A stretch of DNA of 64,000 nucleotides from UBA6168 sp041163745 (GTDB lineage: Bacteria > Bacteroidota > Bacteroidia > Chitinophagales > Saprospiraceae), in the NCBI GenBank assembly GCA_041163745.1, contig JBEAQU010000023.1, positions 1-64,000 on the forward strand. The letters run 5' to 3'. Of this stretch, positions 16,185 through 24,585 are shown piece after piece. Position numbers and translations under genes: made by a program. How positions within the stretch are numbered: the stretch's first letter is position 1; each line of letters starts with the position of its first letter. The notes beneath the pieces were generated by a model, which was not told where the DNA came from, made no database searches, and saw only the letters and a list, made by a program, of their open reading frames with translations.

Positions 16185-17657
16185 ATGAAATCCATCGGAG
16201 TCTGGCTGTTCCTGCTGCTCATCCAACTGTCGTCCTTGGGGGCGAAAGATCTCTACCTATTGTACGACGCGACCTGCATGGACCGGCTGGCGTATGTCAA
16301 CAGCGTTACGGGCGAGACGGAGACGACCTACTCCTTCAAGCTTGGGGAGGACCGTTTTCTCACCCTGGACATGGGGTCGCAGGAATTCCGCCGACAGGAG
16401 GATCTGTCAGGAAAACTGTCGGACTGTTCGTCCTTCGATGTTGACAAGTCACTGGCAATCAATCTATCCCAGGGCAAGACCCGTTTGTTTGTGGTCGTGG
16501 CGGAACAAGAAAAGTACCTGGTGTCGCCAGTGCTGGGGGCTTCCTATTTCGGCCGGAGCGGAAACTCGGTCGACTGCATTCTGGACGGTGTTTCGGTCCG
16601 GTTATTCACCGACAACCAGTTTGTGCGGATGGACATGGGGGACACCATCAGCGGTCGCGAGGTGTACCTGGACGGGACGGTCCGGCTTCAATGCATGACA
16701 GGATACCGTCTCCAGGTGCGCGAACCTGGCGAGGGTCGGTCGCAACCAAGGTCCTACCTGTATCTTCCCGCGGTGGGACTGGTGGAAAGAAGTGCGGCCT
16801 TGCCTGTGGCCGGTCCGCACGGACAGGCGGCGGCCGCCGCCACCTGGCGGCTGACATGGGTGGGACCCATTTCGCTGGACGAAGCCCTGATGCTGCGTTG
16901 TGGCCGGCAGCAGGCTGCAGCCGCCCGTCAGGGCGTTCCGGTGGTGACTGCCGCCGCGGATAAGGTGCCGGACGAGCCGGTAGCCGGCCCGGCCGGCCAG
17001 ACCGACCCTTGTGCGCCGTCCGACACACCGGGCATCCACACGGTTCGAAAAGGAGAGACCATCTATGCCATCTCCCGGCAGTACGGCGTATCGGTTGCGG
17101 ATATAAAGACCTGGAACCAGCTCAGCGGTACGATGATCGGTGTCTGCAGCAAACTGTTCGTACGCGACCCTGCCACGGTGCAGACCGGCATGACCCGCTC
17201 GGTACCGGCCGCGGAGACCGACCCGCTTCCGGCCAGGGTGGAATACTGGCTGGATGCACCTGCTGTCCATACGGTCCGCCCGGGGGAGACGGTGGCCGGG
17301 CTGGCGAGGTTGTTCGGTTACACGGAGGACCGGTTCCGGCGGATGAACGCACTCCGCCCGGACGGTCGGCTCGTCCCCGGGCAGCAGGTACGGACAACGG
17401 ATTGCATATGCCCCGGTGACCCGCTAGTGCAAGCTGCCAGCCTGTCGGAAGGGCTGTCCGGGGGCTCCGACCCCGGTACCGCGGCGGATCCAACGGATGT
17501 GTATTTCAAACCCGTCGGCATCCATCGGGTGTCACCGACGGAAACGCTGTTCGGAATCGCCCGGCAATACGGCACAACGGTGGAGCGACTGCGGGAGCTG
17601 AACGGTATGGATGCGGATGATGACATCCGTCCTGGCCAGCGGATCTACATACAATGA
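16185..17657 (+). CDS. secreted protein with three LysM domains
   Basis: This is a 490-aa exported protein with a signal peptide (MKSIGVWLFLLLIQLSSLGA). Residues ~20-270 form a region of no recognised family. Three LysM domains follow at about 284-328 (HTVRKGETIYAISRQYGVSV), 361-405 (HTVRPGETVAGLARLFGYTE) and 446-490 (HRVSPTETLFGIARQYGTTV), separated by Pro/Ala-rich linkers. LysM binds N-acetylglucosamine in peptidoglycan, so this should be a periplasmic or wall-associated protein. No catalytic domain is visible. It precedes the M23 peptidase gene on the same strand, which suggests a common cell-envelope theme, but a separate promoter lies between them. Confidence 0.85.
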   Translation: MKSIGVWLFLLLIQLSSLGAKDLYLLYDATCMDRLAYVNSVTGETETTYSFKLGEDRFLTLDMGSQEFRRQEDLSGKLSDCSSFDVDKSLAINLSQGKTRLFVVVAEQEKYLVSPVLGASYFGRSGNSVDCILDGVSVRLFTDNQFVRMDMGDTISGREVYLDGTVRLQCMTGYRLQVREPGEGRSQPRSYLYLPAVGLVERSAALPVAGPHGQAAAAATWRLTWVGPISLDEALMLRCGRQQAAAARQGVPVVTAAADKVPDEPVAGPAGQTDPCAPSDTPGIHTVRKGETIYAISRQYGVSVADIKTWNQLSGTMIGVCSKLFVRDPATVQTGMTRSVPAAETDPLPARVEYWLDAPAVHTVRPGETVAGLARLFGYTEDRFRRMNALRPDGRLVPGQQVRTTDCICPGDPLVQAASLSEGLSGGSDPGTAADPTDVYFKPVGIHRVSPTETLFGIARQYGTTVERLRELNGMDADDDIRPGQRIYIQ

Positions 17658-17851
17658 GCCTGTGTCGCCGACATCCACCCGCAGGAGCATCCTGCCCGCC
17701 GCCCCGGACGGCGGCCGAGCGCTTCGATTGGACCAAAATTTAATTTTATTTTTTCATTTTGTGAAGATTATCGTCCGGTGATATCAGGTATTGTTAATGA
17801 AATTCAAAATATAGTTCTAAATTTTGAAAAAAAATCAAAATTTTAAAAACC

Positions 17852-17885
17852 TTTGAAAAACCTTTGCATGCAAGGTTTATCTTTG
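17852..17885 (+). promoter_or_regulatory. putative promoter of the M23 peptidase gene
   Basis: TTTG (17852-17855), a 22-bp spacer and TATCTTTG (17878-17885) fit the Bacteroidota consensus, with a slightly long spacer. The predicted transcript would have a leader of about 185 nt. The rest of the 17658-18075 gap is AT-rich with no gene. Confidence 0.55.
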
Positions 17886-18075
17886 CAACGCAATAATGCC
17901 CTGATACTTAACTGGTCCGCTGTCAATTTCCTTGAAAAAAGCGATTCCCACGGAGCCGACTGGTTCCGTCCCCCGTTTGCGACCAGGTAGACCACACGCA
18001 CGAGTCCAGGCAGCTTAGAATTCATTTGCGGGCACCTTCCGTCGGATGCCTGCCGTGGTACACATTCTGTTAGCA

Positions 18076-19467
18076 ATGGAAAATAAAGACCGATTGAACA
18101 AGCAAGGTAAAGCGAGGCTGTTCATTACCCGCACACGTAAGCACAAGTTGGCGTTCATGGGGACCTTGATAGGCATAGCCCTCACCTTCGTTTTGCCGGA
18201 CTCCAGGAGCAACTATGCCGGCGCTTCGCTGGTTCCGCTTGATATGCAGGAACTCATGCAACTCGGCGCTTTCGAAATCCGGATACCCACCATGCAATAC
18301 GGCTTTGCCATCGACACTTTCACCGTCCGGGAGGGGACGGTGGAGCGTGGGCAGACGCTGGGAACCATTCTGTCCGAAGAAGGGCTGGGCCCAGCCGACA
18401 TCGACCGGGTCATCCAGCGTTCCAAAGGAATATTCGATGTGCGCCGTTCCTTCCGGATAGGACGCAAGTATGTGGTGCTGCGGTCCGCCGCGGACGACCG
18501 GCCCCTGCATTTCATTTACGAGCCCAGCGTGTGGGGATATGTTGTGTTCGACCTGACGGGAGACATGGCAGTCCGGCAGGTGGATTATCCGGTGGAATTG
18601 CAGCGCCGGCTGGTGGAAGGCAAGGTGGAGTCCACTTTGTGGGACGCACTGACCGCAGCGGATGTCAACCTGGAGGCGGTCAGTCTGATGGAGGATGCGT
18701 TGCAAAGTGCCGTCGATTTCAGCCAAACCCGTAAACATGACACCTTCAAACTGCTGTATGACGAGAAATTCATAGCAGGCAAGTCCATCGGCGCTGGGAA
18801 GGTATATGCCGCTTATTATCAGCGAGAAGGACGGGAGTCCTATGTGTTCTGGTTCGATGACGGCACCAACCGGGGCTATTTCGACCAGGAAGGCCGTCCG
18901 ACGAAAAAAGCATTCCTTCGGGCCCCGCTGAAATATTCACGCATCTCCTCCCGTTTCAATCCGGCCAGATTCCACCCGGTGCTGAAGAAGGTACGCCCGC
19001 ACCTGGGTACGGACTATGCCGCCCCACACGGTACGCCCATCTATTCGGTGGGAGACGGGGTGGTGGTGGAAGCTGCCTATACGACCAACAACGGCCGGTA
19101 TGTCAAGATCCGCCATGACAATGTCTACCAGACCCAGTACCTGCACATGTCCGGGTTCGCCAAAGGAATCAAGCCGGGTACGACGGTATCGCAGGGAGAC
19201 GTCATCGGCTATGTGGGCAGTACCGGGCTCGCGACCGGTCCGCACGTCTGCTTCCGTTTCTGGAAGAACGGCCGGCAAGTGAATCACCTCAAGGAGAACC
19301 TTCCTTCCGTCAAACAGCTGCCGCAGGAAGCGCTTGAGGCCTTCTTTGAAATCCGCGATCATTACCTCCGAATTCTCGACGGATCGATTCCGCCGCATGC
19401 GGATCCTACGGTCGTTGCCGTCGAAACGGCCGCCCAGGTCGGTCCCGCCCGGTCCGAGCTGCCCTGA
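18076..19467 (+). CDS. M23 family peptidoglycan metallopeptidase-like protein
   Basis: This is a 463-aa protein with a basic N-terminus, one membrane segment at about 27-42 (LAFMGTLIGIALTFVLP), a linker and OapA/LysM-like region (~70-240), and an M23 domain at about 300-420. The first zinc motif HxxxD is present as H309-LGT-D313. The second motif, normally HxH, reads GPHVCFRFWKNG, so H390 is present but the second His is Cys392. M23 enzymes cleave peptide cross-links in peptidoglycan. The Cys could still bind zinc, or the protein could be a non-catalytic regulator. The ATG at 18076 was preferred over 18046 as it gives the usual MENKDR-like basic start. Confidence 0.85.
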   Translation: MENKDRLNKQGKARLFITRTRKHKLAFMGTLIGIALTFVLPDSRSNYAGASLVPLDMQELMQLGAFEIRIPTMQYGFAIDTFTVREGTVERGQTLGTILSEEGLGPADIDRVIQRSKGIFDVRRSFRIGRKYVVLRSAADDRPLHFIYEPSVWGYVVFDLTGDMAVRQVDYPVELQRRLVEGKVESTLWDALTAADVNLEAVSLMEDALQSAVDFSQTRKHDTFKLLYDEKFIAGKSIGAGKVYAAYYQREGRESYVFWFDDGTNRGYFDQEGRPTKKAFLRAPLKYSRISSRFNPARFHPVLKKVRPHLGTDYAAPHGTPIYSVGDGVVVEAAYTTNNGRYVKIRHDNVYQTQYLHMSGFAKGIKPGTTVSQGDVIGYVGSTGLATGPHVCFRFWKNGRQVNHLKENLPSVKQLPQEALEAFFEIRDHYLRILDGSIPPHADPTVVAVETAAQVGPARSELP

Positions 19468-19546
19468 TCAATCCGAAACTGTCTTCCGAATTTTTCCATG
19501 ACTCCGCCTTCCCGCCGGCAGGTTACCTGTAACCGGAATCGGATCG

Positions 19547-19922
19547 TTTCCGGCGGGCATACACCAAACTGTCGGATTACCAATGCTTAGGAGACCAGCT
19601 TTCCACCGAAGCGGGGATTCCCGCCCGCTCCTCAACGCCCGTGCCCAGCGCCGCGTGCGCCTCTCCGCGAAGCGGGGAGCAAAATTCTCCTAATAAAAAG
19701 GCGCAGCACTTTCCAACATCCGCCCGATCAAAAAATTACAAAAGAAAGAATCCCTGTGATTGGCCTAATTCTCTAAAATTCGACGACCAGCGCTCCCCGC
19801 GAAGCGGGGAGCAATAAATGCGCTGACAACGAATCCGCCATTCCAGCACCGCTTCGGCCGCGACAAGGCGCATCAAGGCAGACCGAAGCGGAACCGACAA
19901 TTTGGTTTGCGCCCTTTCCGGC
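19547..19922 (+). mobile_element. MITE-like repeat, copy 4 (reference), with 8-bp target duplication
   Basis: The 360-bp element is 19555-19914, flanked by perfect 8-bp direct repeats TTTCCGGC at 19547-19554 and 19915-19922. The left end reads GGGCATACACCAAACTGTCG; the right end is its near complement, CCGACAATTTGGTTTGCGCC. Inside are hairpins with stems CTCCGCG/CGCGGGG-like near 19670 and a perfect 9-bp stem GCTCCCCGC-GAA-GCGGGGAGC (19792-19812). A short minus-strand ORF crosses it, but the frame is not kept in other copies. It lies between convergent M23 and ubiD-like genes. Confidence 0.85.
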
Positions 19923-20079
19923 TGGCTTCCCATTTTCATATCGTTAAGCCCCTGCCTCGTCCTGCAGCATAGCCGGTGTTACTGTCCACTGCTTGAGTCC
20001 GCGGTCGGCATCGCTTTGGTGTCGGTGTGGAGGCGCGGCTGGGGTGGCGTGGGGTGGGGGAGACGGTCCGGCGGGTCGT

Positions 20080-21909
20080 TCAGGAATCCAGTCCCAGTTT
20101 GTGCAACAGATGGTCGACCCGCTTCCGGACGGCCGGGTCCTCGACCAGGGGCGGAGCGTGGTGTGGTTTGATCCGGGCATCGATGACCATAGCGCTCCGG
20201 CAACCCCAGTGTTTGTGCTCGGTGAAGGCATGGACGCCATGGATATCGTGGGACGGGTTGGCGCGGGTGAAGGTGACCCACAGGAAATTGGAAAAATTGG
20301 CTGCGGTGAAGCGGGTGTCGTCCACGAGCAGGACCATGGGGAAATGTTTTTCCAGTTCGTGGGCGACCGGTTCCAGGGTCCGGCACAGGGATTCGGCATC
20401 GGTGTATCCTTGTGTGGTGGTGAAGGCCGGGGCCTGGATGGCGAGGATGCCGGGTGCGACGACGGCGGGGTTGGAGAATCCCGGGGGAAGGGTGGGAATC
20501 CGGGGCAATTCCGTGCCGAGTTCCCGACGGCGCGGGCCACAGCAGGCGATGACGACCTTGCTGCCTTCGTTCCAGCCGCTGCCGGAGTAGTCCAGGGTGT
20601 CCATGGTCGTCCGCGTTTGAAAGTGTAGGTCCCGGGTCAGGTCGATGCGTTCCAGGACATGCCGGAAGAAGGCGGGGATATCATGGCAGCGCAGCGCAGG
20701 GTTGTCGCCCTGGGCGGCGATGAAGAGGAACTTGGCGAGGCTGGTCTGGCCTTTGCCCAGCAGATGGTTGGCTTGGGTGAGGATTTCCTCCGGCTTCGGT
20801 TCCCGGAAGGGCATGTAGCGTTCGCTGCCAATGGCGAGCAGCAAGGGGTGCACACCGGCGGCGTCGACGGCATGGATATCCACCACACCCGGAAATTCCT
20901 GTGTGGTCAGCGGCTCGACCAATTGGTGGATGAGCCAGCCGAAAGCGGAATCCTCCTGGGGCGGCCTGCCGACCACCGTACAATGCCAGACGGCATTTTT
21001 CCGGTGATAGACCTGTTCGACTTCCATGACCGGGAAATCATGCTGCAGGGAATAATAGCCCAGGTGGTCGCCGAAGGGGCCCTCCGGTTTCTTTTCTCCT
21101 TTTCGGATGATACCGGTGATGACGAAATCCGCGTCGGCGGACAGCACATGGCCGTCCGGTTGCCGGACATATCGGAACCGTCGGCCGGCGAGCATGCCGG
21201 CGAAGGTCAGTTCGCTGAGGCCTTCCGGCAGGGGCATGATGGCGGCGAAGGCATGGGCCGGCGGGCCACCGACGAAAACGGAGCAACGGAACGCCTCGTC
21301 GGAAGCGTTGTATGCGGCATGGTGCACCCCGATTCCGCGGTGCAGCTGATAGTGCAGGCCTATTTCCCGGTCGGGCAGGTACTCATTGCCCGACAGTTGG
21401 ATGCGGTACATCCCCAGGTTGGACTGCATGATCCGGAACGGCCCCGGCGGGAGGGTGAAGACTTGGGGAAGCGTGACGAAGGCGCCGCCGTCGTCTTTCC
21501 AGGATTTGATCTGCGGGAGCCGGGATATGGTTGTCCGACCGTACTGGACCGCACCGTGACGCACTTGCCGGGGCAAGGCGGTCAAGGCCGTCAGCGGGGC
21601 CCGCAGGAAGGCGGTTGGGGTCCGCAGCACCTGGGTCGGATCCGCCTTTAGGCGGACGACCTCGCCGACCTTGTCCAATGTGTGCCGGAACAGGAAGGCG
21701 GTCCGCTCCGTCGTCCCGTAAATATTCGATACGGCGGGGAAGGGCGAACCTTTCACCTTTTCGAACAGAATGGCGGGGCCTTGTCGGTCATAGACACGCC
21801 GATGGATTTCCGCCAGCTCCAGATCCGGGTCGACTTCCTGGCCGATGCGCAGCAACTGGCCGTTCCGCTCCAGGTCGAGCACACAGTCCCACATGCTTTT
21901 GTATACCAT
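20080..21909 (-). CDS. UbiD family (prenyl-FMN-dependent) decarboxylase
   Basis: This is a 609-aa cytoplasmic enzyme. The frame extends 70 codons further upstream, but that stretch is Arg-rich and unlike the family. The ATG at 21909 (MVYKSMWDCVLDLERNGQLL) gives the normal start. Family hallmarks are the N-terminal DLERNGQLLRI...VDPDLELAEI segment, the central SNLGMYRIQL and GGPPAHAFAA, and EGPFGDHLGYYS, which holds the metal/prFMN-binding region, then VVGRPPQEDS. UbiD enzymes remove CO2 from aromatic or unsaturated acids. In Bacteroidota a homologue of this size is often assigned to menaquinone synthesis, but no UbiX or men/mqn gene is nearby, so the substrate is open. Confidence 0.85.
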   Translation of the reverse strand: MVYKSMWDCVLDLERNGQLLRIGQEVDPDLELAEIHRRVYDRQGPAILFEKVKGSPFPAVSNIYGTTERTAFLFRHTLDKVGEVVRLKADPTQVLRTPTAFLRAPLTALTALPRQVRHGAVQYGRTTISRLPQIKSWKDDGGAFVTLPQVFTLPPGPFRIMQSNLGMYRIQLSGNEYLPDREIGLHYQLHRGIGVHHAAYNASDEAFRCSVFVGGPPAHAFAAIMPLPEGLSELTFAGMLAGRRFRYVRQPDGHVLSADADFVITGIIRKGEKKPEGPFGDHLGYYSLQHDFPVMEVEQVYHRKNAVWHCTVVGRPPQEDSAFGWLIHQLVEPLTTQEFPGVVDIHAVDAAGVHPLLLAIGSERYMPFREPKPEEILTQANHLLGKGQTSLAKFLFIAAQGDNPALRCHDIPAFFRHVLERIDLTRDLHFQTRTTMDTLDYSGSGWNEGSKVVIACCGPRRRELGTELPRIPTLPPGFSNPAVVAPGILAIQAPAFTTTQGYTDAESLCRTLEPVAHELEKHFPMVLLVDDTRFTAANFSNFLWVTFTRANPSHDIHGVHAFTEHKHWGCRSAMVIDARIKPHHAPPLVEDPAVRKRVDHLLHKLGLDS

Positions 21910-22111
21910 ACGGATAGCTTTCTGTCGTTTCCGGCTTTGCCTGGTTGACCGGCATCCGGCGCGGTGCCGGCGGCAGGTTCGCAGCGCCGGGACGATGGCC
22001 CGACGGGGTTCTTCCGGCGTTGGTGCCTCGCAGCGGTCCGCCCGGTCGTCGTTCCGGCATAACAACAGTCGGCGGCGGAATTGGTTAAGCCGGAGCGGAT
22101 GATTTTGATAG

Positions 22112-22532
22112 GGGCGCAAATCAAATTGTCGGCTCCGCTTTGATCTGGTTTGATGCGCGATGTTGCGGGGGAAGTGGTGATGGAATGGCGGGTTCGTTGT
22201 CAGCGGATTTGTTTTTTTCCCGCTTCGCGGGGAGCGCTGGTACGCTACGGGTTCGTTGTCAGCGGATTTGTTTTTTTTCCGCTTCGCGAGGAGAGCTGGT
22301 ACGCGAATTTTAGAGAATTAGGCTAATTACAGGGATTTTTTTCTTACGTAATTTTTTAATAGCAAGTGGATTGCGTCTTTCTTTGCTTTTTTATTAGTGG
22401 AATTTTGCTCCCCGCTTCGCGGGGAGGGGTTGCGGCGTTGGGTAGATTCGTTGTTCAAGGGAGGTCCTTTTCCCCGCTGCGCGGGGAGCGATGGACTGCT
22501 ACGGATTGGTGATCCGACAGTTTGGTTTGCGC
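22112..22532 (-). mobile_element. MITE-like repeat, copy 5 with internal duplication
   Basis: At 421 bp this is the longest copy. It is inverted relative to the reference, with ends GGGCGCAAATCAAATTGTCG and GACAGTTTGGTTTGCGC. The extra length is a ~58-bp tandem duplication at about 22185-22305: GGGTTCGTTGTCAGCGGATT occurs twice, each time followed by a CCGCTTCGCG hairpin and AGCTGGTACGC-like sequence. Flanks TTTTGATA (22103-22110) and TATTGATA (22534-22541) match at 7 of 8 positions. It lies between the ubiD-like and folC genes. Confidence 0.75.
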
Positions 22533-22573
22533 TTATTGATACAGCCCCTTGCGGTGCCGCCGAAGGCGGCGGA

Positions 22574-23878
22574 TCAGATGACTTCCGCCACGACGAAGAT
22601 GCTGCCGCCGACGAAGATGAGGTCATCGGGTGCTGCTTTTCGCCGGGCGCTGGCGAGGGCGGTGCGGACAGAGGCGTAGGATTTTCCGACGCGCCCGAGT
22701 CGCCGGGCTTGTTGCTGGAGCTCCTGCGCATCCAGTCCGCGGGGGACTTTCGCCTTGGCGAAGTAATAGGTCGCCGTTTCGGGCAGGAGCCGGAGCATGT
22801 TGTCCGGGTCCTTGTCGCTGACGGTTCCGAACACGATATGCAGTCGCTGGTAGTGCATGTTAGCAAGGGCGGAGAGGACCTGTCGGATACCAGCTTCGTT
22901 GTGGGCACTGTCACAAATGATGCGGGGATTTTCCTGCAACAGTTCCCAGCGGCCGATGAAGCCGGTGAGCGACCTGAGCCTGGCGAGTCCTTCGGGGATG
23001 CGCAGCGGACGGCGGGGGCTGGGAAGCTTAGTGCAGCCCTCAGCAAAGACGGACAAGGCTTTCCAGACGGTTGCCAGGTTGTATTGTTGGTATTCGCCGA
23101 GATGTTCGAGGGATATCGATTGTTCCATCGGCGGGTCGTCCTGCTGGATGGTGTATAGTGCGTGCTGGCCATTGCGGGGGCCAGGTAGGACACGGACCGA
23201 TTGGTCGGCGAAAAACAAGCGTGACTGGCAGCGTCGGGCGGCCGACAAGAACACGGCTTGTGTTTCGGGGTGGCTTTCCCCTACGACGACGGGGATGCCC
23301 GGCTTGATGATGCCGGCCTTTTCCGAGGCGATCTGGGGCAGGGTATCCCCGAGGATGTTCATGTGGTCGAAGCTGATGTTGGTGATGACGCTGAGCAGGG
23401 GTTGTACGATATTGGTGGAATCGAAGCGTCCGCCCAGACCGGTTTCGATGATGGCGATATCCACTTGCCGACGGGCGAAGTGGTCGAATGCCAGCGCGGT
23501 CGTCCACTCGAAAAAGGAAGGTCCGATGCGGTCGAAGGCAGGCCGGTGATTGTCAACGAAGCGGCTCACATCCCTGGCGGGAATGGTTTTTCCGTCGATG
23601 CGCACCCGTTCCCGGAAATCCCGGTAATGCGGGGAGGTATAAAGGCCGGTCTTGTAGCCGCTGGCGGAGAATACAGCCGCCAGCATGTTCGAGACGGATC
23701 CTTTTCCGTTCGTACCGGCGACATGGATGCAGGGGAACCGCAGCTGTGGATTCCCGAGATGCTGGCAGAGGGCCGAGATATTGGTCAGGTCCTTTTTATA
23801 GGCGGCCTGGCCGATGCGTTGGAACATCGGCAGTTGGGCGAAAAGGTATTCGAGCGTTTCCCGGTAGCGTGTATTCAT
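22574..23878 (-). CDS. folC: bifunctional folylpolyglutamate/dihydrofolate synthase
   Basis: This is a 434-aa cytoplasmic Mur-ligase-family enzyme, of normal length for FolC. It adds glutamate to dihydropteroate and to folates using ATP. The P-loop HVAGTNGKGSVSNMLA is at about 52-67. GYKTGLYTSPHYRDFRERVR and the metal/omega-loop segment IIETGLGGRFDSTN (about 144-157) are typical, as is SFDHMNILGDTLPQIASEKA. The C-terminal domain reads ICDSAHNEAGIRQ. The ATG at 23878 gives the usual MNTRYRETLEYLFAQLPMFQ start. No other folate gene is adjacent. Confidence 0.93.
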   Translation of the reverse strand: MNTRYRETLEYLFAQLPMFQRIGQAAYKKDLTNISALCQHLGNPQLRFPCIHVAGTNGKGSVSNMLAAVFSASGYKTGLYTSPHYRDFRERVRIDGKTIPARDVSRFVDNHRPAFDRIGPSFFEWTTALAFDHFARRQVDIAIIETGLGGRFDSTNIVQPLLSVITNISFDHMNILGDTLPQIASEKAGIIKPGIPVVVGESHPETQAVFLSAARRCQSRLFFADQSVRVLPGPRNGQHALYTIQQDDPPMEQSISLEHLGEYQQYNLATVWKALSVFAEGCTKLPSPRRPLRIPEGLARLRSLTGFIGRWELLQENPRIICDSAHNEAGIRQVLSALANMHYQRLHIVFGTVSDKDPDNMLRLLPETATYYFAKAKVPRGLDAQELQQQARRLGRVGKSYASVRTALASARRKAAPDDLIFVGGSIFVVAEVI

Positions 23879-23985
23879 GGCTGGGTGAGAAGGCTGGAAC
23901 AGAATAGCGCGAGAGGACGAAGCGAGCAGAACGGCTGGTAGCGGAGATGTCTGTCACGGTACCGGGAAGGGTCCTCGTCGGAGGA

Positions 23986-24435
23986 TCAGTGGCCGGGTCT
24001 GCTTTCGATGGCATCCGACCATTGGCTGCGGAACAGATCCAGCATTTTTTCCGGATCGGGGGCGTCTGCGGGGAGGTCCTCGCTTGCGGCGGACAGGGGG
24101 ATTTGCAGGAATTCCTCCAGCAGCAGGGGCCAGTCGTCGAGAGAAGGGGGGGCTGTGGTCGGTGTGGTGAGGATCCAGGCATTCCGGAGATGGGAAATCC
24201 CGTCGCGCAGTTGGGTGGCCAGTGCCTCGCGTATTTCCGTCGCACTGCCCATGTCATTCTCCTCGAGGGCGACGGAAAAGCGGTGCCGCATCAGGTCGAA
24301 GGCGGCCAGTTCCCCACGCAGGATTTCCTGTTGTGCGGAAAAGGGAACCCGGGGTTCCGGGCTGGATTGACCGAAGCTCGCATATGCCGACACAAGGCAG
24401 CCCAACAGGAAACTATGCAGCACCATTATTTTCAT
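23986..24435 (-). CDS. exported hypothetical protein
   Basis: This is a ~149-aa protein (ATG at 24435; 24444 is also possible) with an N-terminal hydrophobic signal (MKIMVLHSFLLGCLVSAYAS). LLGC could be a lipobox, or cleavage could occur after the AYAS/FGQ region; both readings are open. The mature part is acidic and mostly helical (EILRGELAAFDLMRHRFSVA, TEIREALATQLRDGISHLRN). No family was recognised. It lies between folC and the divergent arginyltransferase-like gene. Confidence 0.6.
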   Translation of the reverse strand: MKIMVLHSFLLGCLVSAYASFGQSSPEPRVPFSAQQEILRGELAAFDLMRHRFSVALEENDMGSATEIREALATQLRDGISHLRNAWILTTPTTAPPSLDDWPLLLEEFLQIPLSAASEDLPADAPDPEKMLDLFRSQWSDAIESRPGH

Positions 24436-24460
24436 GAATAGCAATTATTGGTTAGATTTG
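24430..24460 (+). promoter_or_regulatory. putative promoter of the arginyltransferase-like gene
   Basis: TTTC (24430-24433), a 19-bp spacer and TAGATTTG (24453-24460) match the Bacteroidota promoter pattern except for one -33 base. The -33 part overlaps the start of the divergent gene. A leader of about 119 nt follows. Confidence 0.45.
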
Positions 24461-24546
24461 TGCAAGACGACGGACCCGGCGGCCCAGGCCTAATCCCGAC
24501 AGCAGGACTACCTCCTCTCGTCCCGGTCACCGTTTGCAACTCCGGT

Positions 24547-24578
24547 CAAAAATACGTCCGTTCGTCCGAACCGCCAAG
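24547..24578 (-). promoter_or_regulatory. putative promoter of the exported hypothetical gene
   Basis: On the minus strand CTTG, a 20-bp spacer and TATTTTTG (plus-strand CAAAAATA, 24547-24554) fit the consensus. It lies inside the 5' leader of the divergent gene, so the two transcripts would overlap. Confidence 0.4.
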
Positions 24579-24585
24579 CCTGCTG

